The translations under genes were made by a program, and so were the position numbers. A stretch of 64,000 nt of DNA from Rebecca billardiae RCC1528 (lineage: Eukaryota > Haptophyta). Every line of letters begins with the position of its first letter. The first letter of the stretch is position 1. The notes beneath the pieces are model-generated. The model did not search any database. It saw only the letters and a program-made list of their open reading frames with translations, and had not been told where the DNA came from. Below are positions 17,288-25,682 of this stretch, piece after piece. The stretch spans positions 868,001-932,000 of the forward strand of contig OZ251228.1 of NCBI GenBank assembly GCA_965240325.2, written 5' to 3'.

Positions 17288-19129
17288 ATGGAGCCCTCGC
17301 TCGCGGACGATGGCGCCGCCGCCGCGTCCCCAGTCTTCGAGGTGCAGTGCGCGCTGTGTGCCGAACGTATCCGCAGCCAGCCGTGGGCGCGGCTCGCCTG
17401 CGGCGACGAGCGCGTCGCGAACAAGGCGTGCCTCTCCCAGCGCGCGCTCGCGTCCGGGTACGGCCGGCCGGGATGCAAGCGCGTGACAAAGGCGGCGTCG
17501 GCGACGACGAAGTACGACGGCATTCACGAGCTGCGCACGTGGCGTCATATCGCCGTCGTCGCGACGTGCGCCGGCTGCGCCGCGCCGGATGGGTCGACAG
17601 CCGTGCAGCGCGGGCCGCCCCCCAGCGACACGGCGGCAGCTCCGACAGCGACGGCTGGCCTGACGCTGGGCGACCTGCCGACGGACGTGGTCTCGCGCAT
17701 CCTCTGCTGCGTCGAGAGTACGCATGATCTGGCGAGTGTCAACGCCACGTCGCGCCTCTTCCGCGACGGGCCCGGCGAACGCTCGCCGGTGGAGCACGCG
17801 CTGCGCGAGCGCGCGCGGCAGCGCGGGCACGAGGGCGCGCTGCCGGCGGCTCTGCCCGCGCACGCGTGCTCGTGGCGGGCGGAGCTGTTCGCGCGCGAGC
17901 GCGTGCTGGAGCACGCGGATATGCACGCGTGCGTGGCCGTATCCGGCAACACCGAACCGGGTACGGCGTTCAGCGCGTTTGTGGACGCATCGGGTGGGAT
18001 GCACACCTGCGGTGAGCAGAATCAGGACGAAGACGGAGGCCCACACATGGCACTGGGCCATCCGGAGCTGCGCGGCTCGCCCGTGCCCGTGCCGACGCGC
18101 GTGTCGTCGCTCTCGGCGGTATGCATGCGAGCGGTGGCTGCTGGCTGTAAACACCTGCTTGCGCTGAGCGACTGTGGTGCCGTGTACGCGTGCGGTTCGA
18201 ATGCCTTCGGCGCGCTGGGCCTGGGCGGAGGCGATTCCGCCGATCCATACGCGTTCGCTGCGCTGGGCATGAGCAACATGGGTCCCGTCGTGGGAATCGC
18301 TGCTGCTACATTCCGCAGCCACGCGATCACCGCAGCGGGCGGTGTGTATAGCTGGGGATGTAACGAGGACGGCGAGCTCGGCCTCGGCGACACTGAGGAC
18401 CGGCTGGAGCCTGTGCGCGTCGAGGCGCTGGACGGCGTGCGCGTGGGCGGGCTCGCTGCGGGGGGCATGCACACGCTGCTACTCTCTACGGACGGTGTCG
18501 TTTACGCTTGCGGTGAAGATAGTGAATTTGATTCCTTTGCTCTCGGCATTGACGACTCGAACCAGCTGGGCCACGGCGACCGTCAAGATCATCTCACGCC
18601 GAGGCGCATCGAGGCGCTGCAGGGCGTGCGCGCCGTGCACGTGAGTGCGGGCATGAGCCACAGCCTGGTGGTCGATGCCACAGGCAGCGTGCACTCGTTC
18701 GGGAGAGGGGGAGGTGGTTCCCTTGGCCATGGGGACTTCTCCGACGAACCAGTGCCCAGGCGCATCGAGGCGCTGCAGGGCGTGCGCATCGTGCGTGCCA
18801 GGGCGGGCCTTGGGTGCAGCGCGGTGATGGGCGCGGACGGCAGCGTGTACACGTTTGGCTACAACGACTGCGGCCTGCTCGGCATCGGCTCGGCTGGCGC
18901 AAACCAGCCGCTTCCGGTGCGCGTGCACGCCCCAGCGCATGGCCAATTTGTGGACTGCTTTCTCAACAGCTGGCAGACGCTTTGGATCGCGTCAGACGGC
19001 GGCGCATATTCGCACGGCAAGCAGTCGGCCGCGCTCGGCCACGGCGTGAACCATGCCGATGGGATGGACGACCTCTTCTCTCCTGCGCGGATTGCGCAGC
19101 TCCCACCCCTGCGGCGCCGGGGTGCGTAG
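17288..19129 (+). CDS. F-box and RCC1-repeat protein
   Basis: Single-exon 613-aa protein. Residues 20-100 carry spaced cysteines (CALC at 21-24, then 38, 48, 63, and CAGC at 94-97) that could bind zinc. An F-box-like motif lies at about 125-160 (LTLGDLPTDVVSRILCCVES, then LASVNATSRLF), normally a Skp1-binding element of SCF ubiquitin ligases. From about 240 to 600 run RCC1/ATS1-type repeats with the pattern VYxWGxNxxGxLGxGD: YACGSNAFGALGLGGGD, YSWGCNEDGELGLGDTED, SNQLGHGDRQDHLTPRRIEA, HSFGRGGGGSLGHGDFSDEP and YTFGYNDCGLLGIGSAG. They would form a seven-bladed propeller or most of one. F-box plus RCC1 is known elsewhere; the target here is unknown. It starts 61 bp after a terminal repeat. Confidence 0.85.
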   Translation: MEPSLADDGAAAASPVFEVQCALCAERIRSQPWARLACGDERVANKACLSQRALASGYGRPGCKRVTKAASATTKYDGIHELRTWRHIAVVATCAGCAAPDGSTAVQRGPPPSDTAAAPTATAGLTLGDLPTDVVSRILCCVESTHDLASVNATSRLFRDGPGERSPVEHALRERARQRGHEGALPAALPAHACSWRAELFARERVLEHADMHACVAVSGNTEPGTAFSAFVDASGGMHTCGEQNQDEDGGPHMALGHPELRGSPVPVPTRVSSLSAVCMRAVAAGCKHLLALSDCGAVYACGSNAFGALGLGGGDSADPYAFAALGMSNMGPVVGIAAATFRSHAITAAGGVYSWGCNEDGELGLGDTEDRLEPVRVEALDGVRVGGLAAGGMHTLLLSTDGVVYACGEDSEFDSFALGIDDSNQLGHGDRQDHLTPRRIEALQGVRAVHVSAGMSHSLVVDATGSVHSFGRGGGGSLGHGDFSDEPVPRRIEALQGVRIVRARAGLGCSAVMGADGSVYTFGYNDCGLLGIGSAGANQPLPVRVHAPAHGQFVDCFLNSWQTLWIASDGGAYSHGKQSAALGHGVNHADGMDDLFSPARIAQLPPLRRRGA

Positions 19130-20278
19130 CACTCGGTGCGCGATGGCGCGGGGGCAGTCGCGACCGGCCGGCACGTGCTGGCGTCGTGGAAGCCGATGAT
19201 ATTGATGACTTCGCCGGTGGCGCGTGGCGGCACGTGATAGTTGGCGGCACTCGATGATACGATGCGGCAGCGCCCCTGCCAATCGCTCGACCGCCGCAAC
19301 ACGAAGGGTGCCGGTGCGGTTCGGAATGAGCCTCGGTCGACCGCTGCTTGCTTGGCCTTGCTTGCGGGACCAGATAGTTGCATTCGTTGAGGCCGTTGCG
19401 CAGCTGGGCGCTTGGCGCGCGGTCGCACTCACTGCTCCGCGCGGACCAAAGCCGACAGCCGACTAACGCTATTGTCTCGGTCTATGCACGCACGAGTTCG
19501 CGCGCGGAATGTCAATGTCATTGTTGCCAATGAGCCTCGGCTCAGTCGGTCCATTGCTAGGCTCATGGGACCAGATGCGGCTGCATTGGCCAGTTGAGGC
19601 CGTGACTCGGCGCGCTGCAGCTGGGCGCTTGGCGCGCGGTCGCACTCACTGCTCCGCGCGACCTAAAGCCGACAGGCGACTATCGTCTATGCAAGATATT
19701 TCGCATGCTCGAATTCGCGCGCCAATATGGCCGGTGGCGGTTGGCACCACGCGGTCCAGCGCGCACGCAGCGCGGCCCGAGGGTCCGTGCACGACCGGTG
19801 ACCTGAACTCGGTCTGTGGGCCGGCTCCGAGTCCGAACGCGCGTCGGAATCCTGGTGCGAGGCATCCGGAACGTGGTGCATGACGCACTCGCCGCCCAGT
19901 CGTCAGACACATGCTGTATAGTACTGCGGCAGTCCGCGCGCGAATCGGCGCTGTACCGTTGCACAGGTAGTCTACAGGGGTCTCAACAATTAAACGTCAC
20001 ATTCTGACTGAGCTGCACGCCACTGCTCACCCTGCCCCCCTGGGCTGATCCAGGCGGCCCCCACGGCCCGTGCACGACGGTTTCGACCCAGCGCGTCAGC
20101 CCCAGCGCGCGTGGGCTGGAGTTGGGCACACCAGCAGGTCACACGGCTGCAGGCGTATGCAGCCTGTCGCAGCTGGCCACGGATCCTGCTGCGCAGGCTT
20201 CATTAAAGCTGTGTTCTCCAGAATATAGTCATAGTGATCATGATGACATCCGTCTACTCTGATACGTTCCGAATTTCT
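19130..20278. other. Intergenic, diverged tandem duplication, no gene seen
   Basis: About 1.15 kb between the convergent F-box/RCC1 and Cys/Pro-rich protein genes. Contains a diverged duplication (19326-19730). Open frames here are Arg/Ala-biased with no family resemblance. Confidence 0.55.
19326..19730. repeat. Diverged tandem duplication of about 205 bp
   Basis: Both halves start with AATGAGCCTCGG (19325 and 19529). Both contain GGACCAGAT, GTTGAGGCCGT, AGCTGGGCGCTTGGCGCGCG and GTCGCACTCACTGCTCCGCG, and end near TTCGCGCGC. Indels and substitutions are frequent, so the event is older than the 414-bp duplication at 921. Confidence 0.75.
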
Positions 20279-21526
20279 CTAGAGCATCAGAGACAGTGCC
20301 GCACGCCATCGTGGAAGCACCGGCACCGAGGGTTCCGGTCGAGGGGTCCGACGAGATCGCCGCCGCGCGACTCGCGACCGAGCCCACAACGCTGCCGCGG
20401 CGAGCGCGACGCCGACGGCCGCGACGGCGAGCAGCGACATCAGGGTGTCCATCGACTCGGTGGGTGAGCGCAGGCTCTGCGCCCATGCCACGCGCGTTGG
20501 CCAGAAGGCCCGGGCGCCTGGATCGGCCGCCGAGGCTTCGGCCGTCCTCCCGTGTCGCGCGGCCGCGCCAAAGAAGGCAACGTCGTACACGTGGAAGCCA
20601 ACCTGCGCCTTGCTGTGCGCCATGTCCCGCGCGGAGCAGCGGAAGCACACGTGCGTGTCCGGCGAGAAGGTGAAGAGCTCTGTGCCGGGGAAGGCGTCGC
20701 GTACCCACGCCGCGCATGCAGCCGGGCTCCAGCGCGACCAGGTGAAGCCGCTGCGGTACGAGCCACACGCCGTGTCGCGGAAGCGCAGGCCTCCGCCCAG
20801 CCCAGGCGGTGAGGGCGGCAGCGGCGGCGAGGGCGGCGACAGCGGCGGCGGCGACATCGGCGGCATCGGCGGAAGCGCCGGCGGCGAGGGCGATGTCGGC
20901 GGCGGCGGGGAGCTCGGCGGTGGCGCTTGCGGCGGCGGGCTCGGCAGCACGGTGAGGTACGTGTTGTACCAAGAGTTGCGCGATCGCGCCGCGCCGGGCT
21001 CACACGCCAGGCATGTGTGCAAGTGAGCCGAGTAGGCAAAGTGCGGATGGCCGCCGCCGCGGGCGAGGATGCGGGCCTGGCAATGCGCGGCACTCGGCAC
21101 GCTCCTGGCGACGAAGTCGCCACAGCTGGTGCGCTTGGCGACGAGTGCGAAGTCCGACCGCAGCGCGGGTGGCGATGGTGGACGCGGCGGCGGTGGTGGC
21201 GGCCCCGCAGCAGCCGGCGGCGGAGACGGAGTGACCACTGTGAGGTGGTACACATCGTAGCCACGTGCGCGCCGCGCCTTCTTGTACTCGTCCGATGTGC
21301 AGGCCGTGCACAGCCCTGTCTGCTGCGACCAGGCAACGTAGCCACCCATGCCTACCGCGCCGGCCGCTGCGGCAGCGCACGCGGTGGCCGCATCGTAAGT
21401 GCCCAGCAGTGCGCCGCACGCGGCATCGCGCCTCACGATGGCGAGGCGGATCCCTGACGGGCGAACTGATCGAGGCGTGGGCAACGAGACCACACCTGCC
21501 ACGAGAATGGCTAATGTCGCCACCAT
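20279..21526 (-). CDS. Secreted/type-I membrane protein with three Cys modules and Pro-rich linkers
   Basis: Family not recognised by name. I start it at the ATG at 21526 (415 aa), because the longer frame opens with GTG. Residues 1-20 (MVATLAILVAGVVSLPTPRS) form a signal peptide. Three related modules of about 65-80 residues follow, each with a CGxx...C...C..C layout: AACGALLGTYDAATACAAAA with LCTACTSDEYKKA; TSCGDFVARSVPSAAHCQAR with TCLACEPGAA; and TACGSYRSGFTWSRWSPAAC with VCFRCSARDM. Linkers are Pro/Ser runs (PSPPP, PPLSPPSPPLPPSPP) like those of algal pherophorin-type wall proteins. Near the C-terminus LMSLLAVAAVGVALAAAALW is a transmembrane helix followed by a basic stop-transfer RSRVARRRSRR. 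Likely a surface or matrix protein. Divergent from the Orai-like gene. Confidence 0.75.
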   Translation of the reverse strand: MVATLAILVAGVVSLPTPRSVRPSGIRLAIVRRDAACGALLGTYDAATACAAAAAGAVGMGGYVAWSQQTGLCTACTSDEYKKARRARGYDVYHLTVVTPSPPPAAAGPPPPPPRPPSPPALRSDFALVAKRTSCGDFVARSVPSAAHCQARILARGGGHPHFAYSAHLHTCLACEPGAARSRNSWYNTYLTVLPSPPPQAPPPSSPPPPTSPSPPALPPMPPMSPPPLSPPSPPLPPSPPGLGGGLRFRDTACGSYRSGFTWSRWSPAACAAWVRDAFPGTELFTFSPDTHVCFRCSARDMAHSKAQVGFHVYDVAFFGAAARHGRTAEASAADPGARAFWPTRVAWAQSLRSPTESMDTLMSLLAVAAVGVALAAAALWARSRVARRRSRRTPRPEPSVPVLPRWRAALSLML

Positions 21527-21778
21527 TGCCGTGTGCACCGGCGGCCAAATTGCGGCGCTCACAGCATCAAGGGCTGGCAGTGCCGCCGCGGCAGGCAGCC
21601 ATGCTGCCTCCGTGGGCTGTGATGCCAGGGCTGTCGTCGTCGGTCACCCGGCGCCACCGGCCGGTGGTACTGCGGCGCGCGTTCTACGCGCGGTTCGGCA
21701 GAGGCGGGGCCTCTCTGCCGCACAGGGCGCGTGTGGGCGTCGTGTATCGTAGCTGAGTGCTTCGCTGCATCCGACACC
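21527..21778. promoter_or_regulatory. Shared upstream region of divergent surface-protein and Orai-like genes
   Basis: 252 bases between two divergent start codons, so both 5' regions lie here. No TATA box or other motif recognised; the call rests on spacing only. Confidence 0.4.
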
Positions 21779-22439
21779 ATGGCGGCTCTCGGCGCAGCCG
21801 CCCTCGGCCTGTCGGCTCTCGACACGGCAATCGGCAAATCGAGCCACCAAGCGACCATGGAGGTGCGCCTCGTGGATGAGAAGGTGCAGCAGCTGAAGGC
21901 GATCTCCAATTTGTCGGCGCTCATCGGTGGTTTCGCGATGGTGTCCATTGTTGAGCTCAACATCACCCCCGGCCACCCGCAGGTGCTCATGTTTGCGTTT
22001 GGCACGATGGCAGCAACTGTGATCGCGCTCATGATGTTTTCTATGGTGCGTCGCAGCCCGCGAGCCCCACTGATCCCTTCTCTCGCGCCATGGGCAGATA
22101 TCATATCGACCGTTCCGTGGCCACGCGCCCCGCGCCGTTTTGCCCTCACTGTGCCAGGTGCTGTGCTCGCTGATCATGGTGTACATCCTCAACTACCGCA
22201 CCGTGCACCTCAAGCCGTTTGACCAGATCGCATGGAACAGCCGCTGCGAGGCGGACTGGCGTCGAGCCTTCTCGGCCTTCAAGTCGGGCGTGCCGTGCTT
22301 CCTGCTCAACCTGGCTCTGCTCGCGTGGGTGCAATTTCAGGACTACTACGCCGCCGCCGCGGCTATCACTGCTATCGCACTGGCGGCCGTGTTCGTCTGG
22401 CTGTGGTACGTGAAGCAGAAGTGGGCCGAGGCACGATGA
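21779..22439 (+). CDS. Orai-like store-operated calcium channel
   Basis: Pore-forming subunit family of CRAC calcium channels. The ATG at 21779 sits in CACCATGG. Exon 1 is 21779-22045 and exon 2 is 22158-22439. The 112-bp intron starts GTGCGT and ends GTGCCAG, both phase 0. Product is 182 aa. Residues 40-60 (LKAISNLSALIGGFAMVSIV, then EL) align closely with the TM1/pore helix of animal Orai, with Glu59 in the place of the selectivity-filter Glu106 of human ORAI1. TM2 is about 70-102 (FAFGTMAATVIALMMFSMVL), TM3 about 132-150 (GVPCFLLNLALLAWVQF) and TM4 about 155-174 (AAAAAITAIALAAVFVWLWY). N- and C-termini are short: the Arg-rich N-terminal segment and the long cytosolic C-terminal coiled coil that binds STIM in animals are absent. 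Gating partner is unknown. Confidence 0.88.
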
Positions 22440-22780
22440 CGTTACCATGCGGCATGCCACGTGGTCATGGTCATTATCTGGCACAACAGCGGCCGTGGCG
22501 CCAGGCGCCTGCTAGCAAGCCGCAGCGATCGTGTCAAGAACGGGCCTGCGCACACTGCACAGGCCGCTGGCGCGACGCTCACGCTGGCGCCGCGTCCGCC
22601 AGTCTCAGCTCAGAGTGACAGAGTCTCAGCAAGGGCGGACGCCTCAAACCGATACCCGGGCTGTCCCGACCGTCAGGCCGCCCTCAAAAGTCACGACCGT
22701 GATCGACCGTTCACCCGTCACGGGGCGACTACTACTAGTCACCAGAGTGCCGCGGGCAGAATAATAAGTGCCAATATATG

Positions 22781-22872
22781 TGGTGTTATTGGTACAATAA
22801 CTGAGTGTGTACGAGCTGCGTGACGGCGGGGCTCGCCGTGTGGCCTCTCACTCTGTTGCACCCAGCTCGCAG

Positions 22873-22876
<4 letters not shown>
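22781..22876. repeat. Dispersed repeat family 2, copy B
   Basis: 96 bases matching 9280-9377 except for one missing AG. It runs straight into the TA tract. Confidence 0.9.

Positions 22877-22940
<64 letters not shown>
22875..22940. repeat. (TA)33 microsatellite
   Basis: Uninterrupted dinucleotide run joining repeat family 2 to repeat family 1. It may be the preferred target or terminal part of one of them. Confidence 0.95.
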
Positions 22941-22943
<3 letters not shown>

Positions 22944-23205
22944 ATGGCCCGCGGTGCAGGGCGGAGCGCGCAGCGTGGAGCCCGCAGTGCGGGCCCGAAC
23001 CACGTTTCAAAAAGATCTTTGATCAAAGGAAAAAGGGCCCGGGGCCGGGGCGATTTTCAGGGAGGTGGAGACCAAGTTTCGATTTTTTGAGACCGCATAG
23101 AGACGTTCATTCGGCAAGAAAAGACCGCGCCCACGATATTCCCTAAGTAAAGTGCGATATGCGTGTGAGCCGGACGTGAGTTTAACGTAACGCTTCGTTA
23201 CGAGC
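22944..23205. repeat. Dispersed repeat family 1, copy B
   Basis: Begins ATGGCCCGCGGTGCAGGGCG directly after the TA tract and follows 451-712 with scattered substitutions and indels to GTTACGAGCG. Pairwise difference is clearly higher than in family 2, so the copies are older. Non-coding. Confidence 0.75.
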
Positions 23206-24496
23206 GAATCGTATTCGTCGTCCCGGATCGCGTGACGTCCGGACTGGCCACATCCGGGGATCGGAGGTGACGTGCCCGGCGCACGATGGCGGATGGGACC
23301 AACCCCTGGCTGCGAGCGCGCCTGCACGTGCCTGCGGACCCGCCTCCCGCTTGCTGCTCACGCAGTCAGCTGCGACCTTGGCGCATGATCGCAGAAGCAG
23401 TGCCGGCAGTACGGCCTGCATCAGCTACGGTGCCGCGCCGTCGTGGCGCGCGCGGTAGTTGCGTTTGCAGCCGGCTCGGGCGACGGCACGCGCGTGATGC
23501 GGCTCAGGTGTGTCAAATGCGGTCTCGTCGGCGCGCTTTCGCCTGCCACCTCGTGCACCCGTGCCGCCAGCTTCATCGTCTTCATGAGGACTGCTGAGAC
23601 TGCTGTCGCCATCCGCTCTCCATCACCCCGAGTCGCGCGGCGCGCGCGGTAGCAGGGCGTACGGTCACTCCCCCGTGCAACGGGTCAAGTGGCCAGAGTA
23701 CGTCTGGTCGTCGTTGGCTGGCACGGGCCGCAGCGCTAAAGCACCCTGCTGTCACACCCGACTCCTTCAGTACTCCGAGCTCCGCGGCACGACTCACTCG
23801 GCACGATCGCAGACGGGTCGGATCCGAGCTGATCAGCCAGTTGGACATTTGGCATCTATGATCTAAGCTAGTTGTCAGACGGACGTCCGATTTGACGGGT
23901 GCCGGGTGCGGTCTTGATCAGGTCCGCTGCTGTGATTGTGTGAAGTGTGAATGGCGGGCCGTAGGTCCGCCCCTTGTAGTGCCCGGGGAAAAGATAAGAA
24001 AAATAAAAAGAAAAGAAAATCGCCTCGCAGAGAAAAGAAAATCGCTTCGCTCACTACCGGGCGCCCTCGCAGCTCCGAGACTGACCACTGGGGACGCTCG
24101 GCCGAAAACATCTCCCCGATGGCGCGGAGCGCATGGGCGGCGCGCGCCAAATCCAACGCCGGCGCGGACATCACGCGAGGATTCCCTAGACGGGTTTTCG
24201 CCCGATTCGCGATTGCTGCCCTCGTCGTCTCGCGTGCAGGTCGACCGGGTCTAAATCGACGCGTTTGGAGCGGTACGCTCGGCGCGTCGACACGATCGTG
24301 AGACCTGGGGCGATCCTCGCCCGACGTGCACGTCGAAAGCTCGCACCGGCCATAGCACCATGCGCTGCGCACGATGACCGCCTCGCGCGATCCACCGTCG
24401 CGCGTCGGGCTCGGTGCGAGAAAGCCCTCATCACGAGGCGTCTCGCGGGCGGGAAGCGCCATCGCACGCGACGCAAGATTTGGCGCGGCCTTCTGA

Positions 24497-25540
24497 ACTC
24501 GATCGCCGGAATCCGCGCACCGGACTCAGTCGTCGCTCGCGGTCCCTCAGCCGAAGCCCACGTCCGGCCTGCATGGCATCGACGGTGACCAACGCGACGG
24601 AAGCGCAGCGCCAACGGCGTACGACGCGCAGCGGACGCACCTCCCGGGTCTGTCGCCGTGGCAGCAACCGCGTCTTCGCGAGTTGGCGACCCTCGCCGCA
24701 GCGCGACACAGACAAGCCCGTGATGCCATCCGCAGAGAGATGAAACGTCGAGCATGCAACATCGCCGCGCCATCCTCGTCCATGGCGCAGGCGCTGCGGG
24801 ACGAGGCGGAAGTCGTCACGCCGGTGACGGATGCGCTGCAATTCGTGTGCCCGCGTGAGCAGCTCGTGCCCACTCTCGATCGCGAGTGGCACACGCTGTC
24901 GCTGTGCGCGCGCGCGCGCACAACCAACAGCTCCTCGTGCCGCCGAACACGCGGGCGCCATACCTGTCGAAGAGGCGAAGAGCGACGAGCGCGTGAACGT
25001 CAACGCGCTCGTGCTCAGCGTGGCGGCCGTGTACGATGTCAACGCGACCTGCGCCGAGCCCATCATGCCCGGAGCGGACATCGGCAAGCGTCCTCGCGAC
25101 GACCGCTCTCGGCTGGCGGCAGGAGGACATGCACACGATCTACTCTGGCGGCTTCGTCGGCGGCGAGGCGCTCGATTACGCCATCGCGGTCGAGATGCGG
25201 CACATACAGCGCGTACCCGCGCTCGCGCGGAGCAACGGGCTACCCGCCCCGCCCCGCGTGCTGCACGTTCCCTCGTGGGTGTGGGCCTCGCTGATGCGCA
25301 CAGAGTACAGACGTGTACACGTGGGAGAACTTCAGCCTTCACGTTCAGGTGTCACTGGTCCTCGCCCTCGGACTGTGGCCCGTCACCCACGGCCACGAGC
25401 GAATGTGGATGAAAGACGCGAACCCGCAGAGGAAATATTGCGACAGCACTGGCACGGCCCGCCGACCCCCCCGCCCGCCAGGGCACAGTTTAATGAGTCT
25501 CGCGCGGGATCGCAGGCAGGGCGACGGCCGGACTAATATA
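24497..25540 (+). pseudogene. Possible decayed protein-coding locus in shifted frames
   Basis: Not recognised. Protein-like segments follow one another on the plus strand but in different frames. 24560 to about 24930 gives AYDAQRTHLPGLSPWQQPRL and LRDEAEVVTPVTDALQFVCP. About 24975-25080 gives EEAKSDERVNVNALVLSVAA and YDVNATCAEPIMPGADIG. 25110-25290 gives EDMHTIYSGGFVGGEALDYA and VLHVPSWVWASL. 25313-25440 gives YTWENFSLHVQVSLVLALGL. No GT-AG pairs obviously join them, so frameshift decay is likelier than splicing. The segments have mixed, natural-looking composition, unlike the Arg/Ala frames elsewhere. No motif assigns a function. Confidence 0.35.
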
Positions 25541-25624
25541 GTTAGACTGTACTCTTCAGTCGTCTCGGAACCGACTTCAACTGGCGAACTGCCACTACGG
25601 CAGAGAGCCGCGATTGCACGGCCA

Positions 25625-25682
25625 CCGCGGGCCCCCAACTGCAATGATTCTATGCAGGAAAGGACCGCGGAACGCGGTCATA
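25625..25682. repeat. Dispersed repeat family 3 with terminal hairpin, copy B
   Basis: Counterpart of 2382-2440. The hairpin GACCGCGGAACGCGGTC is unchanged while the outer bases differ at several places. It lies about 150 bases before the satellite array. Confidence 0.7.

Noticed and set aside
24431-25342. 303-codon minus-strand frame as a gene
   Set aside because: Arg/Ala/Cys-rich composition. The plus strand of the same interval gives more natural protein-like segments.
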